A program made the position numbers and the translations under genes. A model generated the notes under the pieces. The model had not been told where the DNA came from. It saw only the letters and a list, made by a program, of their open reading frames with translations, and did no database searches. Of a stretch of 64,000 bases of DNA, positions 45,621 through 57,319 are shown in pieces (within the stretch, counting starts at the first letter, position 1; each line of letters begins with the position of its first letter). The DNA is from Sipunculus nudus (Eukaryota; Annelida; Sipuncula; Golfingiida; Sipunculidae): positions 7,383,464-7,447,463 of the forward strand of contig CM049320.1 of assembly GCA_026874595.1 (NCBI GenBank), in the 5' to 3' direction.

Positions 45621-48600
45621 GAATATTTACTGAAGCGTCGCATGCTTGGTAAACCATGTATATGAACAATATTATGCTTTTGGTTGTGTTGTCTGAGTTT
45701 GTGATCAGGCAGATGTTGATCATTCAAGCTGATTATGAAGTAAATTGTATTAAAAGTCTTGATAGTGTAACAAAACCAATATTTAAAATTGTATCTTTTG
45801 TCACAGACCTTCCTCTGTTAGGTTGTCATAATCTGTGTTCAACTGCTTAGAAATCATATCAGTGATACTCTAATAGAGAAACAAAATGTTCTGTTAAGGC
45901 TGACCATATGTTTTAAATGATATCTGTGTAAAATGTTCTGCAAATGATTATAATCATTGAGATGAATGTGCTCTTTGTTCGTTATTCACATGGTGTTATT
46001 TTGTACAAACACGTTTTCAGACCCACTGATTTAGCTGCCTTAAATATCCATGGTTTACTATTTTCACAAAGTATGTGTAAACATATTAACATGTTGCTAC
46101 TGTTATGGGTAATTAACAATCTATGAAGTTGATACATCTCAATAAGCTGTAACGTAATGAAACATCCTGTTGAGACGTGTGCATCCCAGGTCTTCCTATA
46201 CTTCTTACTTCTCTGAATTTCAGGCAGCCTTTGTTATTGTAGTTATTTAAGATTAACTGTGACAGGCTAAAGTTATAACGTTGAGGACAATCTTGGTCTT
46301 TTAGTATTCGTAATCAATATTTATCATTACTGATCCAGTTTGCAGTGATAGATCGATTGAGATGCTTGATTTTTTTTTCAATTGTTTCACCATACAAAAC
46401 TTTAAGAGCTTCCTTGTTAATATGTTTCTACATTCCAACATATTTTTCCTGTATATCTAAAACACGACCTGTTTTCCTTAATTTTAAGGAAAGGTGTGGC
46501 TAAGGCCATTTTGAGGCTGGGAAATAGCCTTTGCTATCAATATTGTAATTGACGGTGCTCATACGAGACGTTTGACCCGCATGTCCTCCGTGGCCAAGCC
46601 TTGGATATGCAGGTTCCTAGTCTTAAACTTTCGGGGATGATGGATATGTGTCCGTAGGGGCAGTTCCCTTATTGTGTCCTTAGTCCTTAGATATATCACT
46701 TGATTATTTAAGGGACAATTGCAGCGCCCTATATCAATCTACATCAAAATTTCAAGGTATTTGTAGTACAATGTTAACCACTGGAGCTTGAATAATACAC
46801 CTAAGCTCCCATACCATTTCTAATAACACGTGTTTCTATTAAATCTATAAAAACTGGCCTCTTTTGAAAGACTAAACTAACTTCCGGTTTACTTGCACGT
46901 GTATCGCTTTTTCACAATTTGGTCTCTCTACAGTAAAGCGGCAATGACCTGATCAGTCCCGAATAAGAATTTGGATACCAAAAGTCTTTTACTGGTCATT
47001 GATTAAAACATAGACCAATATGGTCAATTGTTGCGGAGATATTGCTTAACACTTATGAAACCAAATTTTGCAATAGCATCTTGTATAATGGCTAGAGTCA
47101 ACCAGGGCTCGGGTAGTAGATTCCCAACGAGATTTTGTTCCATGTCGACACACATGCGGAAAAACCGGTTAATCCAACCGCAAAAAGTATTATTCTCTCT
47201 ATATAATGGATGATACTGGGACCTGCGTAGACAGAAAAGATAGGATAGATATTCATTATTTAGGTAGTGCCAGTTCTCGAATTGAAGTAAGGGAACGATG
47301 CCATTGTTTCCTAAGGAGATCATTTCCAAATTGTCTTATTTTTGCGAAAGATATATCAGAGCGCCACAGTACATATTCGATCCGTTCCCCCGACGTATGG
47401 ATGTGAACCATTATCAGTACAAAATCGAGAAATAACTAGTAATCACATTGTCAATTGATCCTAGTTGACCGATTATAACTTTTTCAGTAAGATTTATGAT
47501 ACCTGTACATCATTCAACTTCTCTTCTCCTGTGTAAGACTACACTGATCTTGAGTTAATATCCAGTTTATAATTCGTTACTCTTTGGATAATTTAGACTG
47601 TTCGCCCTGTCTATAACTTCACCTTAATGCTATATCTTCCAATAAGGATAAAACAAGACTGAAAAGAGGACTTGAAACCAGTCATTAAACATCATCTTGA
47701 CCTGTATGATTTCTACAGATAGGCTTGGTGGTGTACCGGTCATACGATTGCGCGGCTTAATTGTTAATCAATTTTATTTTTTTAGTACAAAAGCTCTGCA
47801 CCATAAAGTAAGCCTACACCTATTATCAGGATGCGCATTTAAAGGACCATCTTCCTCGTTAAGGTTTGGATTTTTCCTGTTAAAGAAAATATTTTACCTC
47901 AAACGACAGTACCTGTTGAAAAGGTAAACTTTAGTCATTGATACACCGGCAGTGTTTCTGTGGAAGGCTTTGTTTGGTTGTTAATTTTTTTTTGGTTGGG
48001 AAATCTGAATATCTAGTGAAGCATCGCATGCATGTTCAAACATTATCATGCAGTTGGCTGTGTTTTCGGAGTTTGTGGTCAGGAAGGTGAATGGATCTTC
48101 CGAGTTGGTCATCAAGTAGGTTTACAACGTTGATGTAAATGTTAAACTTTTGAGGAAATAAGATTATCGGTACACAACAGTAGACACCTTTTTCCGAAGA
48201 ATTAAGAAATACTAAATGAGGCGAACAACACTATTCGTATATTCTGTGTATTTTCGTCATTTAACAAGGATATTCTGTGACATCACACCAGTTTCCTTGC
48301 TTTAAATGTAAACGCCGGATGAGATGTACATACTGGTTGTAGTGTGGAGTAGTAGAGTGAACCCTTGGATATAATAGGGCATGTCAAAACACACGCTGAT
48401 CTGATGTCATTATGTTGGGAATCCATCAGTTTTAGCAAATTTAGCGATTGAGAATTTTCGATTAATGCACAGGGGTATTAGTTGTTACTTTTAAGTAAAG
48501 ACTGATATTTTAATGAGTGAAACCTTTTCGTTTAGCCCTTCAATATGGGCCGTATTCTGTATTTCCGTAGGCGAAAAAAAGGGTGGATTGAGATATAGTT

Positions 48601-50190
48601 GGTGGTTTAACTGCATGATACCCTCAATCCATATGGGATATAATTAGTCTGGTTAAGTTCGCGGACTGTGCAAAATAGTAAGACATTCTGAGGGGTAGTC
48701 TAAAGGTGGACCAACCTCAAAGCAAACACAACATCAGCCAAACGTTTCCCTATTAGAAGATCCTACAAGCAATAATAACCTTCGCTTTAGTATCTAAACC
48801 AAGAAAAAGATATACCGGTGGTGAAAGTATTAATTACGATTACGAATTATAACACTATGTTTAATATGGACAACAACATTATTATTGCCAAGATATAAGG
48901 TTTGCCTACTTTAGTTTATTTTCAGAACATCATTTAAAGATAAGATGTATTCTGATCATACGAAAACCTGGCTGGATAACAGACATGGAAATGCTGTTCT
49001 TTTCGAATGATATAAAGGGATAATTGCTATTAACAAGCAGCATTCTCTGTTGACAGTAACAAATTGATGGACAGATCAACAGTGATAAACAAAATATGAA
49101 TAATTATCACTGCAAAATTTATTATACGAGGTCAAACAATGAGAAGGAGTAATTTTGCAGCGTTTAAGTTGCAGACCAACAGAAGCACTACAAGTATATA
49201 CAGACCAGGACAAGTCTTGCAACAGATATGGACCAGAACAAGATTTGCCGATAGGCTTTTATTGGTAGGAAATGTCGAATATTTTATGGATTTATAACAA
49301 AACCTGAGCAAGATTGTGCCTGTACTCTAGATGTAAGGAGCGTCAGGATTTGTCTGGCATCTTAAATAAATGTTAACAGGAAATGAATTAATTATTATTT
49401 TATAATTTTAATCTAGAAACAAATATTTACAAAAATACCATTCCATACATATAATTTATTTTGTTTCGTTTACTTAAATAATCTACTGAATGATACACTA
49501 TATAAACCTGAAAATATAAATACCCAGAAATACTTTTTCCAATTTGGAAATACCCGAGACTGGGGAATAAAAAGATGGAGAGCTGATGAATAAACTATAT
49601 ACATTTTATTAGTCTGCTTCAGCCTACCTGGAACCAAACGTATCGACAAATAAAGTAAGTTGAAAACTGCTACTGTCGCCTATGCTGCTGTCCAAGCTAA
49701 TAAATTTTGTGTCTAACATTAAAGAGAAAGTGGCAAATGCTAATGACTTCGCTCGAATACCAGATGCAGTTTGGAGTCAGGTTTAAATTATGTATAAATA
49801 AAACTCTGTTCAAATTTCAAAAAGAAATTTCTATTAAAATGTTAAATGAAAATAACATGTAAAATAGTAAAACAACAGCATAAACGTTTAAAAAATGAAA
49901 CACAGTTTTCTAAAAAAAAATGTTTTACATCGTGCCATCCATCCAAGAACGGTGTATATTCAATATAAGTAAAAAATCTTAAGCTTAAAATTAATTAAAT
50001 TTAATACCAACATTCAACATAAATATTCTTTTACATATACACAGATAACAAGAAGTTCAATGCTATATATTAGTATTCTTTATCTAAAACGGTTCTCTCT
50101 CTTGAGGCAAAATTTTAGAAACCTCTTCACAGTATTAATTAACAAAATAATGCATATATACCAAATTAGAAAAAAACACGCTTGTCAGTA
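45621..50190. repeat. type 1 fucosyltransferase flank unit, copy 4
   Basis: Aligns throughout with copies 1-3. The TGATCA-like segment is at 48072-48110, GGAGCGTCAGGATTTGTCTGGCATC at about 49337, and CCTACCTGG at about 49623. It ends at 50190, where copy 3 ends at 28357. A minus-strand frame at 47024-47329 resembles one at 7669-7923 over about 50 residues but is stopped in copies 2 and 3. Confidence 0.8.
45701..45740 (-). promoter_or_regulatory. TGATCA-rich element upstream of the 44.3-kb gene
   Basis: GTGATCAGG, GTTGATCATTC and CTGATTATG follow each other at about 15-bp spacing, about 80-120 bp upstream of the ATG. The element is conserved next to the other type 1 genes. Function is inferred only. 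Confidence 0.35.
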
Positions 50191-50782
50191 GTTTGTCTTT
50201 TCCCAGATACACATTTAATTAATACAATATACAGACGCACCATTTATATATCCTCAGCTAATAACGTCAGGTCATGCTCAGTTGTCTTTTTTGTATTCGT
50301 TTTCTTTGTTTTCTCATTTTAACATTACATCTGTTAAAACGTAGCATTAAAAGTATTAAAAAATAAAACAACATCTCACATTCAAAGGTGGAGGGACTTG
50401 ATCCTTGGCACCATATTTTTTTAAAGAATAGTCCATGGCCTTTGGTGGCACTGTCTATTGAATTAAGATGAAGGTATAAATATAATAAGAATGATAGGTT
50501 ATCATTAAGCCCTCTGGATTTCGGTTCATATATACACAGGGATAGGAACACTCCAGAAGTCATATCCTGTCATTTTTGTTATATTTTATCAAAAGGAAAG
50601 TTGTTTTAAAACTACTTATTATGACACACTGAGGTAAAAGTATATATGCTTATATATAAAAATATATTTCAGAAAGCTTATTGATCATACAAATTGAATT
50701 GCTACTCATTCAGGTTTGCTCGTCAGATAGTTAAGAATATATCCTCCGGATGGCAGTAATGCTGGAATATCTGTAAACATTG
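50191..50782. other. intergenic, upstream of the 3CxxC gene
   Basis: Nothing recognised except that it must contain any upstream exon or promoter of the gene that follows. Confidence 0.4.
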
Positions 50783-50845
50783 ATGAAAGGTCTCAGACGA
50801 GAGCTTTCAGAATGGATCACGCTGTCTGCGAAGCTAAAAATGCAG
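50783..50845 (+). other. 3CxxC gene, candidate exon 1
   Basis: ATG at 50783 opens 21 codons reading M-K-G-L-R-R-E-L-S-E-W-I-T-L-S-A-K-L-K-M-Q, ending at a GTGTGT donor in phase 0. The next exon starts in phase 0 with N-C-G-H-A-W. The text before CGHAW fits the family, with Met where the first zinc Cys is expected. An upstream in-frame stop supports this ATG or an unseen acceptor. Confidence 0.5.
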
Positions 50846-51219
50846 GTGTGTGTTAGGCATTGGTTTAAATATGCAACAAAGAGATGAAAAGTATCAAAAG
50901 GCATTTAAGACAAATAAAATTCGGTTACTTTTAGCCCGTGTAGGCTTTATCAAGGCTTTTAGCGGCAGTAGTATATTAGTTATAATAATAATAATAATAC
51001 CCATCATCATCGTCATGGTCATCATCATCATCATTACAGATTGTTGAAAGCAAAATATATTTTTAAGTATATAGTCGCTATTTAAAATTTAAATGTTCTC
51101 TTTTCCTGAAAATATTGTTATTTGACCGAAAATTTCATATATTGGATATAAACACTTTCTCAAACGGTTCAACCCGATCTGAGCAATACTCATGTCCGGA
51201 TCTGGTACTGTATTTCCAG

Positions 51220-51389
51220 AACTGCGGCCACGCCTGGACCTCTATGAAAGGACGCGTCATCTTTTGGTTCCATCTTCTTCAAGCAAGCGGAACCGGATGT
51301 GTCATTTTCCGGCTGTACGGACAACAGTGTAACAAGTGTAAAGACGGAACGTTTGGGCCGCCATGTGGTACTCCGAGGAGGTCATTAAG
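51220..51389 (+). other. 3CxxC gene, exon 2, with a one-base deletion
   Basis: The acceptor TGTATTTCCAG lies at 51209-51219 and the donor AAG/GTTAGT at 51389/51390. The exon is 170 bp; 171 would keep phase 0 on both sides. Translation is in family register up to K-D-G-T-F, and from ATG-TGG-TAC onwards in the next frame, so the missing base lies at about 51352-51362. The frame running on past the donor is not coding. Confidence 0.75.
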
Positions 51390-52194
51390 GTTAGTCAACC
51401 TCACCCACACTGCGGAACCTGTATATATTGTATATTTTCAAAATGTTACACATTCAATGCATTCCTTAAAACAACATGTAGATGTAATTTGTCTTGAAAT
51501 AATTCTTGTCAAACATATTCGAAAGGACTACGTTACCCCATTACCATATTAATACCTATACCGATAGTATTTATAAGCCCCGGTGCATTGCGGGTGGCAG
51601 ATTTTGACACCCACAAACACTTACCAGCAGAGTCGTACCCTTGCAAGTCGGATTCGGCGCAGTTCGTATAAGAGGTAAAAAACAGACAAGTGTACTTCTG
51701 AACATATATGTGTCTGTAATCACTTTGTCAATACAACATCTGTAAATGGCTAAGTTTTAGCAACTTTTAGACAATTTCATAACTAAATTCTGGAAAAAAA
51801 CATATTCCCACTGCTAGTTTATTACGCTAGATGACATTAATGCGAAAGTTTTGGCCTGTGCATCTCTTTTGCACACAATTCTGGCCGTGAGGCCAAAATG
51901 ACCGTTCCAATCAGTCATAGACAAGCATTTTTAACACCGTGTCTTTGATTGGTCAGAGATTGAAAAAAGGCCAGCATTGTCAAATTTGGTTGAGTTTTTT
52001 CTGAACATATACAGACAATATGTTTGTGATATCACGTGCCACAATGGCCAGAGCTTCCCTTAATGTTGTCTATTTTAACGCATGATTGAAATCCTTTATG
52101 TTGAATATTATGAAAATGGATTATTTTGAAATTTTGCTTGTTCTGAGAAATCTTTATCGATTGAAAAATAACTTGGTTTTTTTTTTCTGCAGCC

Positions 52195-52965
52195 CTACTA
52201 GGACCCCGCTTCAATAGAAGTGGGGGTCCTATATTAATCACCCTGTCCGTCCCTCTGTCTGTCAGTCCACAAATTCATTTCCGAATGATAGCTCCAGTTC
52301 CGATTCACACATGGATTTTTAAACTTAATATATAAATTGCCCACCACTAAAGCAAGAACCCTATTGATTTATGGGGCATGAGGTCAAAGGTCAAGGTCTC
52401 AGGACATTTTTAAAAACTTTGTGGTGCATTTTAAGCCAAACTCTCCATGCCAGTCTTTCCATCACACACATATAGGTCACCTGCAAACAGGGAAACATCT
52501 CTGTCAATCTAGGAGTCGCACATTCACCGATCAAGGTCATAGGAGCCATCTGTCCACATATTCATTTCCAGATGATAACGCCAGTTGGGATTCACATATG
52601 GATTTCAAACTTGAATATTATATGGCCCAACCTTAAAACAAACAACCTTTTTTAATTTGGGATCATGAGGTCAAAGCTCAAGGTCACAGTCCCCACATCT
52701 TTAAAAAGATTTTGGATGCATTTTAAGCAAAACCTTTCATACCAGAGGTTCCATCTTACACATACAGCTGACCTGCCAATAGGCAAATATCCTTTTCCCT
52801 ATTGGGGTCACAAGGTCAAAGGTCAAGGTTAGAGGAGTCATTTGTCCACGCATTAATTGCCAAATCCTTTAATAACTCTAGTTTGGAGTCACATATGAAT
52901 TTATTTAATTCCACCAAAAGAGCAAGATCCCTCTTGATTTTGGGGTCCTGAGGTCAAGGTTTCAG
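52195..52965. repeat. 288-bp tandem repeat with hairpin head, inside the 3CxxC intron
   Basis: GTCCAC(A/G)(A/T/C)ATT(C/A)ATT starts at about 52266, 52553 and 52842, a period near 288 bp. Each unit carries AGGTCA-type half-sites followed by a short variable part. The left end is a hairpin, AGGACCCC...GGGGTCCT (52198-52228). A minus-strand frame at 52032-52241 is only a shadow. Confidence 0.8.
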
Positions 52966-53491
52966 GACTCATTTGTCTAAAAGTTTCTACCAAGTCTTTC
53001 CATTTTGCTTCAGACTGTAAATACTGTTTTTGGTCAGTTTCCTTTGTCCTGTGTGTATTCAGGTCTTTCATTATATTATTACAAGCATCACTCAGTCCAC
53101 ACAAGTCTATTGGCCTTTAACGGGGTCATTCCTGACCTGTCAGTATTCATCTACTGTTTTTTTTTCAGAATCTTAATCGCTCATGTTTCTCAAGATTGAC
53201 TTTTGATTATACAATTAGGACTATATATATGGCATCGTTGGCATTATATAAATGGCTTCGTCGATATGAGTGAATTTTTATAACGTTCCATCATATTACA
53301 TTGTTATATTGAATAATTATGCCATTTATATATATATATTAGTTTATTATATTACAAATTATATTTTACAATGATTAAAATATATATAATTAACATCATA
53401 ACGTAATTTTACATCAAGTAGTACTAATTGTAATTGTATATTATGTCTCATTACACCATGTAACTATACAGCATATTTCATTTCGTTCCAG

Positions 53492-53634
53492 GTTGTGGGC
53501 AACGTGTATAACCGGATCGGGCAGGTATATTACGGATTCGTCCGCCCCCCTCTCAGGATCGATAGGAGGATCGGGAAACCACGGAACCAGCACAACGCGG
53601 ATCTCTGTCAGGCGTGTTCCGAGGGGATCTGCCG
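53492..53634 (+). other. 3CxxC gene, exon 3
   Basis: The acceptor TTTCGTTCCAG precedes 143 bp open in phase 0 with the C-terminal third of the domain, ending C-Q-A-C-S-E-G-I-C-R. GTAAGA follows directly. The in-frame codon after Arg is TAA inside that donor. Either the protein ends here, or splicing continues to a further exon in the matching phase (candidate at 54081). The GC-rich codons differ from the AT-rich surroundings. Confidence 0.8.
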
Positions 53635-54080
53635 GTAAGAGTGGGCGTATAACTGACCTTGACCCCTGAGTCTCAAGCACAAACACTAAAGTCACGTGAC
53701 CCCTGCCATTAATCACGTGATATACATTCTCACGCTGGTGCCGACTCACATACATAAACTGTAAATGGTTACCTCGGTGTTTCATTTTTGTGGTTTTCTT
53801 AAAAAAAAAAAAATAGTCACGAATTTAAGATGCGTGACTCTAAAAGTGCTAGTGTATTTATATATTTATGAAATAGAAGACCTATACCAACCAACGACCA
53901 CGTGAGGAAGCGACCGTATGATCTGGGTAATTTATTAAATGTGCGCATGAATATAAATATATTTTTGAAATCAAAAGGTTATTGTATGAAATTTCTGTGT
54001 TTTATATGTTTTTAGTTAAATACAATAAAATAACACCCTATATCTTTAACTTCCCTTAATTATGTCGCCTGGAACTCGAG

Positions 54081-54249
54081 TCAGCCACGACATTATCGTC
54101 CAGGCTACGAACCTGAAGTGGTGTTTGACAGCTTTGGAAATGATCAGGACAGGAAACCTGTATCCTTAAAGTATCTAAGAAAATATTTTTATTTCAGTTA
54201 TTTAATTAGGGTTCCTTTCAATTCACTTTTGTTGCAATTAAACCTCTGA
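54081..54249 (+). other. weak candidate exon following 3CxxC exon 3
   Basis: If joined to exon 3 after its two leftover bases, the frame from 54081 stays open for 55 codons to TGA at 54247-54249. It begins Q-P-R-H-Y-R-P-G-Y-E-P-E-V-V-F-D-S-F-G-N-D. The phase fits and the first 35 residues look protein-like, but the acceptor is poor and I recognise no domain. Confidence 0.3.
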
Positions 54250-56339
54250 AAGATATTGACATTTATCCTGCTACGATATATTGTATTTCTTTTCCTAATT
54301 ACATACCGTAATATCCAACCATCTTAACGCGAAATATAATTCCATATTCCTGTTTAGAACAAATATATATCAGATTCAGTTTTGGAAGTTTGATGTTACA
54401 TCTTTATCCATAGTCCCGTGAATCATTTAATTATGTCGAAGCGTCCTCTGAATAAAAATTCAGGACACGTGAAATAATTAACTCTAAGGGATATTACAAT
54501 GAAGTTATACAAAGAGGTTTTACAATGAACTCTCTTTAGGATAGAATATAAAACAATTGTCTGTTCCACTCGGCTCGGTTAGTCGGTTGGTGTTAGTTAT
54601 TTTGACAATTTGTTCTCAGTGTTAGAAGGGATATAAAGACAACGGATACACACTGTCTTAGACAATAATAGATGGCTAATTATAAAATAATCTTTAAACA
54701 ATATGGACCCAGGCCTTTCCAACTGCATGTCATCTTCGTGTCTTCTTATTTTGGGGGGTGATAGTGAAACGCACCAAAACAACCCATTTTCGTAGTTGAG
54801 AGAGTGCTTCTAAGGGGGGGGGGCTCTTAGACTCTCACATGTGAATACTTTATTCTAAACTGGCCTGCTCCACTTGGGACTGATGACCATACTCTTTCAT
54901 CAATATGTGTTATTTTTAGTTTCAGGTTATCACCGCCATGAACATTAAAACAATATACCTAATACCTCTAATCGTTAATGCGGCAATGCATCGTTATCTT
55001 TTTTTTTTTTTTGTTATTGTCATTAGGCTTAAATTAACTAACTACTTCATTTTGATATCCTTTCTAAGGTACAACGATGATTATACATGTTGTGTTTTTT
55101 TTCTGTTTTTGTTATTTTCTTTAATGTTGTGAGTCCATGGCACTTAGATACTTGTATGTTTTACTGTTATCATTCGTGTTAAAATTAACAAGTGTTAACT
55201 TGTGGGAAACACTTGTGGGACAAAAGTATTGGTACTTCTCCTGAGCACATGCGTGTCAGAAATGACAGTTATGCGAAGAAGGTATATAGATAAAACCAAT
55301 CAAGTTGAAAATATACTGTTGATAGTAATATGCGAATATATATTATGATTTTTTTTTTGTTTCACGGAATATACATGGCGTGCACCTACAGTTAATTACG
55401 CAAACATTAATGCTTTGTACTTCAATTTTATTTTGTAGTTATAGAAGGGAGAATTTTGGTACATTTACAATAGTCAATTAATAGTTACGAGAAAAATTCA
55501 CATCTTTAAATTGGTATGAAACATAATTATATTTGTTTAATATTTAAAAATCTCTGTTGCCAATTATAGCACACCCTGTATAAATGAGTCTTGCAATCAA
55601 AAATAAAGTTAGGTTCTTTTAAAATGTTTTTTTATTTTCAAGGCTCCGTGCATTCATGTGCACGTTGAAGAAATGCAAATTAATTTTCTGTATTTAACGA
55701 AGTCAAACTCTTAATTAATCCAGTATTGGTTTTCGAAAAGCTAATCTTATGGCCCTTGTATATTACAAATAATTTTCCGAATGTCAATCAATTATTTGGG
55801 TAAGCAAGCTTGAGACCCGTATATACCATGCTCTGTTGTCATTAATGTTTCTGTTTGATTCTGTTTGTTCATGACGTAGAGCTTGTGATCATCAGTTAAG
55901 CCTGTTGTTACATTAGAAGTTGCATTTAAATAAGTGTTATATAATTTGACACATGGCATGCCTTGAAGTTCTGCTGTACTCCGTGATTACCTCAGTAAGA
56001 ACTATGCAGGGTTGTTGTTGACCTAATGTGACCTTTTTTGTTGTCAAAGGGATATCTTTTCCTCGTTGTTCAGAACTTCATTCACTTTTTTAAGAAATGG
56101 AGTTATAATCTCGTGCCATGGGTTATGCATCTTAAAATACCAATATAGTGTTTATATACATATAATAAACTCCTATCTGACGAATTGCATCATGATATTT
56201 TGTATATTATTACATGTTACAACTTGTTCATGTTATACAATAACAGCATTGGCAGTGGAATAGACGTCTTATTCTAAAGGAATAACATACTTCAATATAT
56301 ATACATTATATAATATATTATATATATATACATATATAT
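54250..56339. other. intronic or intergenic, no feature supported
   Basis: Very AT-rich with several T-runs. The open frame at 54938-55132 is composition-driven. No exon with convincing splice sites seen. Confidence 0.5.
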
Positions 56340-56804
56340 GAATCTGATATCTGAATGAAAGTCAATCATTTCATTTAAAATAAAGGACTCTTAGATTCGT
56401 GTACATGCATTTGTCTCCTGTACATGAATTTGTCTCTATACAAATCAGAATAAAAACTGATTTGATTCAAATATAAAATATTTGTTAAATATTGCAAATT
56501 TGTGAAATTATTACATGTACTTTGTTCGAATGAAGATGTAACTTTAAATGTAGACTGTGCGAAAAATGGAAAAACGTTTCTATCTGTTAAAGCTGTGCAC
56601 AGATTAGGCATATCATGATGTCGATACGTTATAATGTAACCCAACCGAAATATTTTCTTTGGGTTAAATTATCTGTATTTTATATTTCACTGCATAAAAT
56701 GCTAGTGTTCATTTTCCAATGTAAATGTGTCTTGCGTGTATATAAACAAAATTTTAATAAATATTTGTTATAAAATGTACTGTCAATTATGTGTTTTCAT
56801 GCAG

Positions 56805-56894
56805 CCATCTGAAAGTTGTCTATGCTGTAACAACTGCTCTAAATCCTTCATCCTATACCGTTCTTTCCTCAGACCTGATGTGGCGTACCAACAG
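56805..56894 (+). other. candidate internal coding exon, cysteine-rich, copy B
   Basis: TTTTCATGCAG precedes and GTCAGC follows a 90-bp block open in phase 0. It encodes 30 residues with C-L-C-C-N-N-C-S-K-S-F-I-L-Y-R-S-F-L-R-P. It lies 3.2 kb downstream of 3CxxC exon 3 on the same strand, so it could belong to that gene or be independent. The cysteine pattern suggests metal binding; the family is unknown. Confidence 0.5.
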
Positions 56895-57319
56895 GTCAGC
56901 ATGAAAATATAAAGCAACCTGAAAACGGGTCACTCTGACCAAATTCCACTGAGGTACAAATCTCTATTAAGCCATGTCCACCAATATGCTATACATGAGC
57001 CTCTTTATCAACAACGAGTCATTTAAAAAAAATTACAAATAGAGAAGAAAAACAATCTATTATCCCGTAGATTGTATAATATCTTAATTAAGCAGGTATT
57101 ATTCATAATATTATCCTTGACAACATAGTGTCATTTAAATGCAGATACAGTATAAAATGTATCCATTGATACGATATAATTAATGAAATCGGTTCCCTAT
57201 ATCACTAAACATGTCTCTCGCATAATTAATCTGAGGACGAAATAAAGCATTATTTTATTATTCATATTTTCCCCCTTTGCCACCAAAGTAAAACACCGTA
57301 GATAGATTCTTGCCTACCC

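Larger units (their letters stand above)
50783..53637 (+). pseudogene. 3CxxC-type zinc-finger gene (receptor-transporting-protein-like), three exons, probably broken
   Basis: Three blocks with splice signals and matching phases build one domain. Exon 1 ends A-K-L-K-M-Q. Exon 2 gives N-C-G-H-A-W-T-S, V-I-F-W-F-H-L, G-Q-Q-C-N-K-C and M-W-Y-S-E-E-V-I-K. Exon 3 gives V-V-G-N-V-Y-N-R-I-G, Y-Y-G-F-V-R-P-P and C-Q-A-C-S-E-G-I-C-R. The order of CxxC motifs, W-S, G-Q-x-C, E-E and the final C-x2-C-x3-G-x-C is that of the 3CxxC domain (PF13695 type) of receptor-transporting proteins. Two defects: a one-base loss in exon 2 and Met for the first expected Cys of the first CxxC. The model gives about 126 residues if the TAA overlapping the third donor is used as stop. 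It is either a young pseudogene or a gene with a sequence error. Confidence 0.65.

Noticed and set aside
47024-47329. 101-codon minus-strand frame resembling the 84-codon frame at 7669-7923
   Set aside because: The similarity follows from the duplicated flank. Copies at 18.7-19.0 and 25.2-25.7 kb contain stops or shifts, and base changes do not favour silent sites as far as I can see.
53441-53785. 114-codon minus-strand frame
   Set aside because: Antisense shadow of 3CxxC exon 3.
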